Origin: Cryptomeria japonica
Lineage: Eukaryota; Streptophyta; Pinopsida; Cupressales; Cupressaceae
Assembly (NCBI RefSeq): GCF_030272615.1
Contig: NC_081407.1
Coordinates: forward strand, 138,452,897-138,516,896
Length of the DNA stretch: 64,000 nucleotides
Direction of reading: 5' to 3'
Part shown: positions 1-11,668 of the stretch, one piece after another
How the letters are laid out: every line of letters starts with the position of its first letter
How positions within the stretch are numbered: the stretch's first letter is position 1
Made by a program: the position numbers and the translations under genes
The notes under the pieces: generated by a model
Databases searched by the model: none
Told to the model about the DNA's origin: nothing
What the model saw: the letters and a program-made list of their open reading frames with translations, nothing else

Positions 1-90
1 TGCATGGCCACATTCGAAAAATTCACCACATAGCAGGAAAATAGCTCTTATACTAATGCCAACTTCTTTCCAATACAGCACAGCTTATAC

Positions 91-192
91 CTCATAGAAG
101 TCGTGAGAAAATTTCTTTGAAAGTTTGCGACATGTTATTCTATATTCACGAACCAAACATTGATCTAATGATTGAAACCTGCCTTCGCGTAT
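91..192 (-). CDS. CHY1: 3-hydroxyisobutyryl-CoA hydrolase (CHY1-like), exon with IREGRFQSLDQCL motif
   Basis: This 102-base exon (34 codons) begins after GTTGGACAG and ends before GTATAAG on the minus strand. It encodes IREGRFQSLDQCLVREYRI and ends at HDFYE. In family members this is followed by a GCRA(I/V)L block that must lie in the next exon, beyond position 1. Whether the protein is peroxisomal, as Arabidopsis CHY1 is by a C-terminal targeting tripeptide, or mitochondrial cannot be judged because the C-terminus is outside the window. Confidence 0.92.
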
Positions 193-275
193 CTGTCCAA
201 CAAGTTCTTTGTCACTTATTTAACATGAAATCGCCCAAACATAGAATAAATTTAAAAAGAGGAGCATGGACTTAC

Positions 276-374
276 AGATTTTAATGCAATTTTTAAACTT
301 AGTGGAGAAGCTTCTTTCAGTTTCCTAATAGTATTGGCATACCATGCATCACTTATACCAGCTGCTTCAGTTTC
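276..374 (-). CDS. CHY1: 3-hydroxyisobutyryl-CoA hydrolase (CHY1-like), exon with ASPLSLKI motif
   Basis: This 99-base exon (33 codons, phase 0 at both ends) encodes DAWYANTIRKLKEASPLSLK. That matches the stretch before the SIREGR block in plant 3-hydroxyisobutyryl-CoA hydrolases. The acceptor is TTCTCTAG and the donor GTAAGT on the minus strand. The intron to the next exon (193-275) is only 83 bases, which contrasts sharply with the giant introns further upstream in the same gene. Confidence 0.92.
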
Positions 375-665
375 CTAGAGAAATTGAACAGGTATGCTTC
401 AGAGTCAAACAGTTAAAAAAGGAAAATCCCTTTTTGTGGGATATGAAAATATAAATAGTTATATAAATATCCACAAATTTAGTATTCTGGATGACAAATC
501 TAAGTTACACAATTATCTCCTCAGATTGATGGGTATATCAAGTAGAATTAACATGATCACAACGAATAGCCAGAACAGAAACTAATACTAATAAATTTTA
601 GCCAAAATTTTCATATAAAAGTCATAAGTGTGTGCTGACGAAATATGACTTGACATAAAACTTAC

Positions 666-726
666 CAGCGCACATATGATCTCCTCAACAGTCTCCTTCG
701 AGAAACAACGATCAATAGCATCCATT
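666..726 (-). CDS. CHY1: 3-hydroxyisobutyryl-CoA hydrolase (CHY1-like), exon with IDRCFSKETVEEI motif
   Basis: This exon of 61 bases (one base plus 20 codons) is flanked by ATTTGCAG and GTAAGT on the minus strand. The product contains DAIDRCFSKETVEEI, a highly characteristic block in the C-terminal half of CHY1/HIBCH proteins. Translation is open and in phase with the exons on both sides. The next exon downstream in the gene (276-374) follows after a normal intron of 291 bases (375-665). Its 5' neighbour lies 28 kb away at 28782. Confidence 0.92.
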
Positions 727-867
727 CTGCAAATATCACAGTAAGGAAGCCAAATCTTCTCAAACTAAAATACTATTATCAATCGGAAAAAAAAAAGACA
801 CAGAAATTTACACGTGCAATGCAGCAATAGGTTAGATAAATAATAAGATAGCCCCAACACAAGATGT

Positions 868-1828
868 TAGGATATCCAGGTGAAATATGTTCTACTCCTT
901 GAAAACCTTATAGGTTGCCCATTCTAGTAATAATCCTGGTTTGGTTTCGTAGATTAAGCTAATTTTTTTTGGGGGGGGCGTTTAGGTTTTTATTAGGTTC
1001 ATCCATACCAAAAATGTAAAAATCATACATACATACATGCATAAATCAATAAGACTGCAATTAGACATTGACCTAAACAATTAAATAAATCTTGATTGAT
1101 TCAATTACATGTTAAATATCATCTACACGATGTACCTCTTCATCATCAGGTCTACAAACAATGTTATCAGAAGATTCATAGCTATAGTTCATGCAATGTG
1201 TAGGGACCCATAATGGTCAAAAGGATTCTATAGGGATGAGATGATTAAACACTCAATATATGAAATAGTCAAACATGATGGAGGAATTATAAGAGAAGCA
1301 AGGGAAACTATCTTAAAAAGATGAATAATCACTTTTAACATATCATAAAACAAATAAAAACGTAGAAAAGATAAATAAATTACCTTTGACTTGGAAGAGT
1401 CAAATGTATCAGGTGATGCGTTTATTATGGAGGGATTATCTTCATCACAATTTTAATGAGAATCATCAATGTTTCTATACACAGTTTTCATGAGAATCAT
1501 CGATGTTTCTATATAGGTGATGCCTTTATTAACTTTATTATGGAGGGATTATCTTCATCACAATTTTCATAAGAATCATCCATATTTCCATACATACATA
1601 CATACATGCATGCATCCATACATAGATCCATGCATGCATGCATACATATGTACATACATACATACATACACACATACATACATACACACATTCACACATA
1701 TGATGGCAGCAACTCAAGGTGTCAGGGTATTTGGGTCAAGCATATTCTACTCCTTGCAAGTCTTGTAGGTTGCCAGTTCTAGTACTAATTCTGGTTCAAT
1801 TTTGTGAACCCGGTTCATGGATTAGGCT
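868..1828. repeat. Diverged direct repeat pair (868-960 and 1722-1828)
   Basis: Both copies contain the order TTCTACTCCTTG, TAGGTTGCC, TTCTAGTA and ATTAGGCT/ATTAAGCT with small differences. Between them a second duplication is visible (about 1412-1480 and 1516-1585), sharing GGAGGGATTATCTTCATCAC and GAATCATC. This suggests remains of a small element or a local duplication; no coding sequence is seen. Confidence 0.5.
1588..1702. repeat. CATA/CATG microsatellite
   Basis: This is a run of CATA units mixed with CATG and CACA. It creates open frames of Tyr-Ile-His-Thr and Met-Tyr-Val-Cys repeats on the two strands, which are artefacts of the repeat. Confidence 0.9.
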
Positions 1829-3033
1829 GAAATCAAACAACAAAACCACTATAAACTTAGATATCATTGAAAGCATGCATGAAAAATATTAAATATTCAT
1901 CATTCAAACTTCAAGTCCAATATTAAAATAATAATATCACATCCAACAATTAATTTTAACTTTTAATCATCAAATGGATCTGCTGAATCATCAATATCAT
2001 CATCATCATTCAAATTATGTGTTAGTAAATAGATTTGTCTTTATGGAAATTGATTAATCTTTTCATATTTTTGCCAAGTTGATAACGACAAATGATACCA
2101 ACAGTTAGACAGATCACCATTGCATTGGTGATCTTCCTCTACGTTTGAGAGGGGCAGCTCCCTCTTATGATGTAATTAGGTTTTTAGAGATATGCATTTA
2201 ACCAGAAAGAAGGCAAAACTATTACCTACAAAGAGCCATGATGCAAACGCAATTGGAAGCTGAAGATACAGAAAGCGAAGAGGACGACACGCAGATCATT
2301 CACCTAAAACTCAGTAATGATAAGCCGGAAAATAAATAACATTTGTTTTCAAGAAAATATGACAGATGATGACTCATAGGTCACTTGATAAACATAGTCA
2401 TAATCTGAAATAACAGGGAAAACATCAAAGAATAATCCAACATAACAAGGAAAACATAAAAGAATAATTGCATGAACGCATAGGAAAATGACAATTTAAA
2501 GGAGATACAAATCAACACAAAGATTTAAAGTACTCCTTTATTTTCTTCATGAAAAACAGAGCCCACAAACTCTACACCCCTGGTACAAAAGATCATGCTT
2601 GAGACAGAAAACTATATTGCTCTGCTCCTACAAAACTTAATAATTCTTCCTGATCAAGTCTCACTCTCACAGCACCATGTGATGGGGATCAAAAATCTAG
2701 ACCCCGGAAATGTCTCCTGATCATATATTTAAAGATTTTCACTTAACAAGACTTTTCAATTCCATAACTGTATTCATTTTACAATTGGGAGGTTTCTAAA
2801 CAAATCTTATAAAATAAATCCAAGGTAACTCCCGTGCACATATCTTTTAATTTAAAAGATCAATAAGTAATTATAAAGATCCACTTTATAATAAAATGGC
2901 ATACTTTATTATAAGGTTCACAAGAAGATGATTATCATATTGCCATTGGTAGCATGTGAAAACAGGAGAACTGTACTGCATCAAATCTGAGAATCACTAA
3001 TACAATCTCCGGTTCTAGTTTGTCCTGTTGTAT
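1829..3033. other. Unassigned intronic DNA with one short open stretch
   Basis: Mostly AT-rich with no clear element. Between about 2127 and 2338 the plus strand reads open except for one stop, with motifs such as GDLPLRLRGAAPSYD and YLQRAMMQTQLE followed by an acidic run. It could be a relic of a coding sequence, but I do not recognise the family. Confidence 0.3.
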
Positions 3034-3360
3034 TGTAGTTGGCATAAAATGCCTATTGTTATGTTTGATGATATTTGTTGTCCCCCAATGTATAAATTGT
3101 TTGTATTAAGTGGGTTGTCACTCTCGAGTAGTTAATGTGTCGGTTGGTTGATGGTTGTGTTCCTCTCGGCAACCGTCAGATCTTTTAAATATGTTGTGTA
3201 CTACCAAGGAAGGTAGTAAGGTATAGTCAAATTAATTGTAATCCTTGGCCGACCATCTCTAGTATTCTTCTCTGTAATAATTTCATGTGTGAATAAAGAT
3301 AAATTTTACTGTTGCGTTTGGCATGTGTTGTGTTGTGCACACACTCCCTGTCTCCAACAA
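3034..3360 (+). mobile_element. LTR (solo or fragment) of the same family as the LTR at 27453-27801
   Basis: The sequence reads from TGTAGTTGGCAT to TCTCCAACA. Its middle (GTTATGTTTGAT, GTGGGTTGTCACTCT, GGTTGTGTTCCTCTCGGCAA, AATCCTTGGCCGACCATC, GAATAAAGATA) matches the reverse complement of 27453-27801. An AATAAA-type signal lies near the 3' end. No tRNA-Asp site follows it here, so it is either a solo LTR or a 3' LTR. No clear target duplication was found, and the edges were placed from the partner copy. Confidence 0.7.
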
Positions 3361-3389
3361 GCACTCCCTTCCTTTTTTTACCTTGCTAG

Positions 3390-3391
<2 letters not shown>

Positions 3392-3436
<45 letters not shown>
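3392..3436. repeat. GA microsatellite
   Basis: About 22 GA units without interruption directly after the LTR at 3034-3360. Confidence 0.95.
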
Positions 3437-3438
<2 letters not shown>

Positions 3439-3868
3439 TTGGGGGTATAGGAAGTCAAGCTCAAGTCCAACCATGAGGAATTTCGGGTGAATCTGGGCCC
3501 ATGGACCTACATTTGTACCACAATATGGAGTTTGAGAGCTTAGGCATAAGAAGAACAAACCAAGTGAAAAGGAATAAACATTGTTGCTAAAAAGTTCTAT
3601 CTGCTGAAATCACTCAATCATTCCATCTTCAGCCCAAGTCAATTTCATCCCAAGCTGAATTGGAACAAAGACAACTTAAAAATTTGGTGTTTCTAAGCCT
3701 AGAAGATCGGAGTTGTTCCTTTGCAAATGCCTCTGGTAGCACCGAAATTCGTTCTTCACCTTGCAAAGTTTGGTTGAGGCATCAAAATTAGACTTATTGT
3801 TGTTTCAAAGACTCTCAAATGCCTAAAGAAAGGCCGAAGATTCATCTATGCCCTTGTAAACTTCAGTA
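3437..3868. other. Unassigned DNA interrupted by the solo LTR
   Basis: No gene is seen. Style and content resemble 5022-5800 on the other side of the solo LTR, with recurring CAAAGTTTGG- and GCCGAAG-like words. The two are probably one older repeat split by the insertion. Confidence 0.4.
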
Positions 3869-3873
3869 GTAGT

Positions 3874-5016
3874 TGATGAATACTAAGAAGGGGGGGTGAA
3901 TTAGTATACCCAAAAACCTTACCAAACACTTAAGCAATTTTACTGCAGACCGGTATAGCCCTTTAAACAGCAAACCGGTTAATACACAAACAAGCCAAAT
4001 AGCAAATAAAGTATTCACCCACAATAACACAATCACCATAACACAAGATATTTTGACGTGGAAACCCAAATGGGAAAAACCACGGTGAGTAAAACTCACA
4101 AGTCTACTATCTGCAGAATAGCAACCAGACCGGTTAAGGTCAGACCGGTTAAGGCCTTACAATGTTCTTCACCAGAATAGATCCTGTTAGGAATCCTGAT
4201 CTTTGTTAGGAGATAAGTCCTGTTAAAGACTACCCTGTTAAAGGATTTCAGATCCACAACTATGAACCACCTTGTTAGAGGATTTAGAACAGGCTTAACT
4301 GAGCCTACCCGGTTAAGGGTCTCTAACTTGTTGAAGAAATTAGTAATCAACAAGTAAGTGATCTACAAAGTAGCACAAAATGCTTAGTTAGATCCTTGAT
4401 TTCTCTCTGTTAATGCATTGCAGCACTACTTCAATCTTCTGTCCTTCGCACGTTCAATCTCTGTCGCAAGATACCTTTTTTTTTGCAAAGACCTAATCTT
4501 ACACACACAAAACCCTAGACATGATGTCCTCATATAGGAATCTGATTTCATGTCAGTCCAATGAGATTAGATTACAATTTCCTAGGTACAATGCATCTAG
4601 ACACAATTGTAACACGGCATAGAATCACCGCATCAATGTCGGTGGATGATAACTCATCACACTTTACAAGTTTGCCGGTTAACAAAACAAAGTATACCAA
4701 TTACTGGTTTACAAACAGAGACTAGTAAACTGGAACATAGTGTTCCGATCTTAAAAATATTGGCTGCCGCTTGGGGTATTGGCTGCCGCTTGGGGTCCTC
4801 ATACCGCTTGAGGTCCTCGGTCATGCTTTGACCGGTAAGCTCCTTCTACAAACATCGATAGTCTTCTACAAACAAAGACTATGCATACGTTGGCATATAA
4901 TACCGGTTTGAACAATACATCACATACTACCGGTTGAGAATAACTCATACAACAAATAAGTGTGTGTCCATCAATGACAATCACAACTAAGTACAAACAT
5001 CATCAAAATGCCAACA
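3874..5016 (-). mobile_element. Solo LTR, about 1.14 kb, with 5-bp target duplication
   Basis: On the minus strand it runs from TGTTGGCATTTTGATGATG to CTTAGTATTCATCA, so it has TG...CA ends. It is flanked by GTAGT (3869-3873) and GTAGC (5017-5021), a 5-bp duplication with one change. No internal coding region remains, as expected after LTR-LTR recombination. It contains at least nine CCGGT-centred words of the type ACCGGTTAA and the block GACGTGGAAACCC...GGGAAAAACCACGG. Orientation is inferred from TGTTGG-type LTR starts. Confidence 0.7.
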
Positions 5017-5021
5017 GTAGC

Positions 5022-8000
5022 AACAAAGTAAAGAATAGTCTTTATTCCTAAAGCCTCTTCAAACCCCCTAGAAAACACCGAAGTTTATACTAATGCCTGA
5101 GAAAAGTTCGACCTTTTTTGAACTTTTGGCCTTCCAAACCTGAAGTTTATACCAAAATTCACCAAAGCATGAGCAATTTCGGTGTTGACAGAACTTTTTG
5201 ACTATTAAGTCTGAACTTTAGACCAAACTTAGGCCGAATATCAAGTTTATCCTCCAGGTTCACGAGTTTGTAGTGAAAAGACATGAGCTTTAATCATTTT
5301 GTGCCATCAAACTTCAAACAAGAGCATCAAAGACCCCTCATGAACATAGGCAAAGGATTACAGTGTCAGATTTAAGTGTTTAGGAGGGATATAGGCTAAG
5401 GAATGAAATAAGAACAAGGTGTGAAGCTGAAATCAAGACCAAACTTGGGTGTTTGCAAGAAATAACCTCAATCCCTAAGCCTTGCTGAAGTTCATGCCTT
5501 TCATGAGCAAAGTTTGGAGTTTTCTAGATTGTTGACATTCAAAAGTACTTGGAAATGTTGAACTTAGTATCAAAGTTAACCTATTCTTGAGACAAGTTCG
5601 GAATTTTCAAATATTTTGGCTTATAAATCCCATGGAAAAGGCCAAAGTTTAGGCCAAGTTTTGTGCATTACCTTCCAAACTTTGGTGGCAATAAAGCATT
5701 GTCCCCAATGACCCTTCCAATGCCTAAGTTCAAGCCAAACTTTCTTAGTTTGTGCCAACATTTGGTGATTTTCTTTGTAATGCCCGCCAAGAAACCCTAG
5801 AGAATTAAGCCAACTAACATCCTAACCAAACATCTTAGAGATAAAAAAAAAAAATTTAAAAGATACAACATCACATTATTCTTTATGGAAATTCATACAT
5901 TTACAATAACATAATTACATAACATTAATACGCAAGGAATGATATACTCATGACATTATACCTATGTCCTCTAAGGTATCCTAAAGTCATTATTGATAAT
6001 GCATCAACTATAAAGATACATGAAACATCCTCTACTTAAACTAATGTCTAATCATAACACATAGCAAGAGAACATACTCATTTTAAACCATAGAAATAAT
6101 AACCATGAGATATAGCACAATAAACAATTCTAAGATACTTCATTCACTTTAAACACCAACTCCAAATGTTCCTATCCTATCAAATCTTGAAAACATAATG
6201 AATCTAACCATTCCTATAATATAGCTTGTGCCAACACCACATAGATCAAACATATGATAACATCATTACTTTACATCTTACACCCTATGCATAGTTTACA
6301 TTATAGATTTACATCAATCCCCCAATGAGAGTATCATGATACATACTCATATGAATGATATCCAATAACATCAAAGAATACATATGCATCTTAAACCATT
6401 GCACTGGAATTGAAGAGAAGAACCATCCATCAAGCTCACGAACAAACCACCAAATATCCCAATGGAATGGAAGAAGGCATCAACCACTCGACCATGTGGA
6501 ACCAAAAAGGTCCACTCCCCATGCTCCGAAGAATGACATAAGGTCCCACACACATCACTTGACCTAGGCCGACACTTATACAACCAAGGGAAAGTCAAGA
6601 ACTCCAACCTAGAAAACGAAGAATGGTACTATGAAAACGGAAACACACAACCTCCACACGAACAACCAACCAACACGAACCACAAAGCCTCCAAAACTGA
6701 AATTCCACACGAAATCCAAATCTTCAAAAACCACTCCATGAAATTCCCTTACAATCTTCACAAAATCCCTTCTCGAAATCACATCAGAATATTCACTCTA
6801 TACACATGCAGATTGAAACCCTTCTCCGCAATTCTGATTTTCGAAAAACCACCTCTCCAAAAATTCCCCCAAAAGAACTCCATACACACATGCGAAAATT
6901 CTTCCTCCCAATTCCAATTTTCGAAAATCCATTTACAAAACCACCATCCTGATGCAGAGGGTTCTAGAGATGTTTCAACTCACCCAAGACTTTGGTTACC
7001 AGGTTCAAGCATAAAATCACACTTGAGGGTACTAAACCCAATGTTGTCAAACCAAGGCTATGTCCCACAACATGACAACTTGAGAAAACAAAGCAGCAGA
7101 CCATTGCAAAGGCAAAGGCAGAAATCTCAAGGTTTTCACAAACCCAAATGCTCTCAAATCAACCAATCTTACCATTGACACAAGCCATTTAAGCCATTCC
7201 ACACCATTGGCTTCCTAGAGGAGACTAGATCCTTGTAGCCCTACTCAAAGAGACTTTTGACCATAACTCATAAAATACTGATCTTGGACAAAAACCAAAA
7301 CCATTTGTAGATACCCTTATGGAAGGCTCATAACATATGTCAAAACCAAGGGTGGTTGTTTTGGACCAAAGTGACTAAAACTGGACCGCAACAGTCTTCT
7401 ATGTGCACAATTAGGTCTCCTATCACACTATGGCCATGGCAAGAATGCTTCACTGGCCTGCAAAATCACCATGGAAGGCAAGGACATGTCAAAAATAGAT
7501 GGATTCAAAAGGTTTCAGAATCCCTTTGCTTGTTTTGACACCAAAACCCAAAGTGGTTGCTCTAACCATGCTCAACAAGGCTTAACACATGGAGATGTTA
7601 AGCCCTCAACACCCCAAACCTATCTCCAAACTCCTCTGCAAAAACTGGTAAAAACACATTTGGAGAACCACAAAATCTACAATTCCACCAAGCCTTGTGT
7701 TGAGCCGTTGATGGAATAGTTAGATATCCATTTTTGTTCCGCAAAACCAAGGGTTTCAGACCAGTTATCAGAAAAATGCTTGTAGAATGATCAAAACACA
7801 ATGAAATCAAGCAAAAATGGTCTCAAATGAAAGGAAACTCAGAAACCTTTCCAATTAATCCACCCTCACATGCTAGAACGTTCTTCCAAGAAAGATATGA
7901 ATGGAAGAGCAGTGCTGTAGCAGGAAATTGCAGAGAAAAAGTCCTGAAATTTGATTCATTTGATGAGATCTCCGTACAATAGTAAAAAACCAACCCCTCC

Positions 8001-8290
8001 TCAATGCTTGAGGGGCCTATTTAAACACAATACCAACGGTTATAACCATATCTTGAAGTGGTTAGCCGTTAACTACCCCTTTGTTATCCAAGTTGCTTGA
8101 CAACTTTGAAAAGTCGTCAGCAACTTTTACATCTTTTTACTCCAAATGTACAAATGACTCAAAGATTGTAGTGTCCCTACTAGCTAGAGATCACTGTCCT
8201 ACAAAACCGATTGTTAGAATGCAACATATCTATATAAGTAATTTAACTTGCAATCTAACTTTGAAATACTTAATTACATAATAACAATTC
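5022..8290. other. Unassigned intronic DNA, probably decayed LTR-element noncoding sequence
   Basis: No protein-coding sequence is convincing here. From 5040 to 5800 short words around AAGTTT(A/G)GGCC and AGTTCG recur irregularly. From 6640 to 6950 the sequence is rich in CA and has two similar blocks ending in ATTTTCGAAAA. From 6950 to 8280 nothing is recognised. Confidence 0.3.
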
Positions 8291-8354
8291 TCATCTAATA
8301 AAAAGGATACGAATGCCATGCGTGAGGCTCGCCTTCTTGGAACCCATCTTGGTT

Positions 8355-8553
8355 CCAAGCCCTCCAAGAAGTCGAAGGTGAATTCGAATCCTGTCTTGAA
8401 TGTAATTTCTTACATCCAAGCCCTCCAGAAAATTGAAGGTTAATTCGATTCCTGTCTTGGGTGTAATTTCTTACATCCAAGCCCTCCAAGAAATCGAATG
8501 TTAATTCGATTCTTGTCTTGGGTGTAATTTCTTACACCCAAGCCATCCAAGGA
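8355..8553. repeat. 61-bp tandem repeat, three units plus a partial one, each with a hairpin
   Basis: Unit starts CCAAGCC fall at 8355, 8416, 8477 and 8538, giving an exact 61-bp period. Each unit ends in a foldback of the form CTTGGGTGTAA-TTTC-TTACACCCAAG. The last is a perfect 11-bp stem with a 4-base loop. Confidence 0.85.
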
Positions 8554-9221
8554 AGACCCTATGTCATTCCTTGCCTTGGGTGATGCACCTCAAAACCCAA
8601 GTCCTCAGAGGGGACCGGCCAGATCCAACTCTTCTTGGTTGAACTTAGTCAACCAAGCCATACATATGAATATACATATTCAGTATATATACTGCCCTAG
8701 GGATTATCATAATCCCTCCCTTACACTTAAGGGAGTTACCTCCCTATAGCCTCCAATATGTGATTACATTTATAATACATCCTTTTATTACTATTTTCCT
8801 ATTCCATAATCTACATGTACATATTCCTGATTTAACATGTATTCCCTACATATATTCCTTGAAAATGTTCATTAACAATATTCATATTTATTTAACATAT
8901 ATTCCTACTATTCATTGTTATGTATTTTCCACTTATGTTTATACACTTTCCCTAACATCTAAGAATCTTTCATTAACCTTTGTATTCAGATGTTCATTAT
9001 TTATATTTATTAATATATATTAAACTATTACATTTATTAATATATATATTAAACTATTCATTATATTCTTTAATATATATATTAATTATTATTACTTATA
9101 TCTATTTACACATACATTAGGGGACGCTTCTTACCTGTCTGCACCCGTAGTCTGGTCTCCAACCCGCAATTCCCTCTAATCCCTAGTTTCCTTTATGCCC
9201 GTGTTGTCTTCCTTTCCTCCC

Positions 9222-9717
9222 CCCTTGACCCTGCGGATTATTTGGGTTTAATACCCGTGGAGGGGAGTGATCGTGTCCCTCCACGATGGCCCTTCCCTGG
9301 GAAGGGATGTGACGGGTCGCAGCCTAGGCTGCGACTACCGTCACACCACTTCCCTTCCGAAGGGAGGGGTGGGACGGGAAGCCGCAGCCCCCCTTGACCC
9401 TGCGGATTATTTGGGTTTAATACCCGTGGAGGGGAGTGATCGTGTCCCTCCACGGTGGCCCTTCCGTGGGAAGGGATGTGACGGGTCGCAGCCTAGGCTG
9501 CGACTACTGTCACACCCCTCCCCTTTAATACCCGTGGAGGGGAGTGATCGTGTCCCTCCACGGTGGCCCTTCCGTGGGAAGGGATGTGACGGGTCGCAGC
9601 CTAGGCTGCGACTACCGTCACACCACTTCCCTTCCGAGGGGAGGGGTGTGATAGTAGTCGCAGCTTGGGCTGCGGCTTCCCGTCCCACCACTTCCCGAAG
9701 GGGGGGGGGGGGGGGGG
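9222..9717. repeat. GC-rich tandem palindromic block ending in an 18-G run
   Basis: Units begin near 9222 and 9391 (169-bp spacing), with a shortened third copy from about 9524. The perfect 20-bp palindrome GTCGCAGCCTAGGCTGCGAC occurs at 9316-9335, 9485-9504 and 9593-9612, and a decayed copy lies near 9656. Other foldbacks (GTGGAGGG...CCCTCCAC, CCCTTCC...GGAAGGG) fill the rest. The block sits abruptly in AT-rich DNA and probably lies within or beside the 3' LTR of the adjoining chromovirus. Confidence 0.85.
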
Positions 9718-9757
9718 TCCACATAAGAATGTTGGACATATTTGCTTTATTAAATAT

Positions 9758-9970
9758 GATATAAACACATTAATTTATAATGTGATTCTTATTTCCATTT
9801 AGCATGATTTAAATATAATATAAATATGATATAAACACATTAATTTGTAACGTGATTCTTATTTCCATTTAGCATGATTTAAATATGATATAAATATAAT
9901 ACAAACACATTAATTATTAATTATTAAATATAAGTGATTCCTATTTCCATTTAGCATGATTTAAACATAT
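9758..9970. repeat. 70-bp AT-rich tandem repeat, three units
   Basis: Units start at 9758, 9828 and 9898, each holding ACACATTAAT, GTGATTC and TATTTCCATTTAGCATGATT. The third is diverged at its start. Confidence 0.85.
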
Positions 9971-10154
9971 TAATTAGATTAAATCAATTAAATATAAATA
10001 TATTTAATTAACTCTTTTCTAGTGATTTATTAGTGTTATTTCCTTTCTAATATATTAACAATATATTACATCATTTAATAATTGATTCTATCATTATTTG
10101 TGTTTAAAAGGCTTACATCATGCGGTGAGGTAGGGTTATGACAGTCCCTCCGTC

Positions 10155-10670
10155 TCAAATTTGCTTGTCCTCAAGCATTTTTAGATCCTCCTCTTTTTCC
10201 CAAGTGACATCTTCATTTGGGAGATTCCTCCATTTTATCAAGTGTTCGATAATGGTTCGGTTCCTGAGCTCTCTTTTCCGTGTATCCAAAATGATCTCTG
10301 GGTACAGTGTGAGTTTCCCTTCATCATCTAGGGGGGGTAGTTCGCTGCAAGGAACCAAGTGTTGTCCGAGGACCTTCTTAAGTCGAGAAACATGGAACAC
10401 ATTATGTATTTTACTGCTTTTGGGAAGTTCAACCTTATAAGCTACTTCTCCAATCCTTTGAATTACCTTGTAGGGTCCATAGAACCGGGGTTTCAATTTT
10501 TCAGTCCCATTCCTTTTAAGTGATGATTGCTTATATGGTTGTAATCTTAGAAACAACAGATCTCCAACCTCAAATTACCGTTTTGTACGCTTCCTGTCGG
10601 CATAGATCTTTTGTTGATTTTGAGCTTGTTGTAAATTCTCTTTCAAGGTCTTCATGATGTCCCTACTCTC
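10155..10670 (-). pseudogene. Integrase C-terminus with chromodomain
   Basis: After a second stop (TAA near 10580, before FEVGDLL) the segment has the FYGPYKVIQRIG and HNVFHVSRLKK blocks. Then comes a chromodomain (EIILDTRKRELRNRTI, HLIKWRNLP, TWEKEEDL). Chromodomains in this lineage direct integration to chosen chromatin. The protein ends LEDKQI with its stop just before the PPT. Confidence 0.9.
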
Positions 10671-11640
10671 CTAAACAAAGTCTTGTGCTTTTGGTACTTT
10701 GCTTTCTTGGGTTATTAGTTCCCCAAATATGGTGGCCTCATAGCCGGACAAGGCTTGGAAAGGACTCGTTCCTATTGACATGTGGTGTGTTGTGTTGTAA
10801 CAATGCTCTCCTAAGTGTAACCACTTAACCCAAGCAGTATGTTGTCCTGTAACATGATTCCTTAGGTAGCCTTCTATCCACTTGTTCACTATTTCCGTTT
10901 GCCCATCGGTTTGAGGATGGTAACTAGTGCTAGGGGTCAAGACTGTTCTTGCCATTCTGAAGAGTTCCTGCCAAAATTGGCTAACAAACTTGCTATCTCT
11001 GTCACTGACAATATTCAGAGGGAGCCCGTGGAGTCTGAAAATTTCCCTAAAGAATAGATCTGCTATTTGGTAGGCTTTGTATTCAGTGGAGACTGTAAGG
11101 AAATGGGCATACTTCGTGAGTCTATCTACCACCACCAAAATGCTATTCTTCCCTTGTGTCCTTGGCAACCCAGTTATGAAATCCATAGAAATACTCTCCC
11201 ACTTTTGATTAGGAATAGGTAATGGCTGAAGCAACCCAGCGGGTGTGTGAGTTCAGTTTTATTGCGCTGACATGTTAGGCATTCTTGTACATATTTTTGG
11301 ATATCTCTTTTTTGGTCTTTCCATGCATATCGTTCCCTAATGTGTTTATAAGTTTTGTAGTACCCTGGGTGTCCTGCTAGGGGGTTATCATGAAATTCTT
11401 TGAGGACTTTGCTTTTGAATCTAGTCTGAGGGGTCAAGTATATCCTTCCTTTATACAAGATGAGATTTCCTTTAACCTTAAAATCTTCATTTGGAAGATT
11501 TCCCGCCAAGCTTTCCTTTGTGTGTGGATCTTGGTCATATTCATCAAGGATTTCTTCCTTCCAGTCTTTTGAGATACTGATGATGGTATTGAGATGAGCC
11601 CTTCGGGATAGTGCATCTGCTACCCCATTGTTCACCCCTT
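10671..11640 (-). pseudogene. Ty3/gypsy integrase with one-base frameshift
   Basis: The first part has the HHCC zinc-binding motif (GHPGYYKTYKHI ... CLTCQRNK). About 11236-11240 one base is missing after THP, moving the frame for the rest. The catalytic core keeps all three acidic residues, in MDFITGLP, SDRDSKF and TDGQTEIVNK. A TAG stop at 10671-10673 cuts it from the C-terminal domain. Confidence 0.88.
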
Positions 11641-11668
11641 TTACATATTCTATATCAAAGTCCTAGGC

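Larger units (their letters stand above)
9120..10143 (-). mobile_element. Probable 3' LTR of the chromodomain Ty3/gypsy element (outer limit not found)
   Basis: On the minus strand the LTR starts TGTCATAACCC at 10143, directly after the purine-rich ACGGAGGGAC that follows the pol stop. The far edge could not be placed; 9120 is only a guess near a change in composition. The palindromic block and the 70-bp repeats would then be LTR parts. Confidence 0.4.

Noticed and set aside
1509-1768. Open frames over the CATA microsatellite
   Set aside because: Tetranucleotide repeat artefact.
8355-8553. Possible CRISPR-like array
   Set aside because: Units are continuous without unique spacers, and the DNA is clearly plant nuclear.
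9222-9764. CpG-island promoter or 165-codon protein
   Set aside because: No adjoining gene; frames are open because of repeated palindromes on both strands.
10138-10440. 100-codon plus-strand frame
   Set aside because: Shadow of the chromodomain coding region on the other strand.
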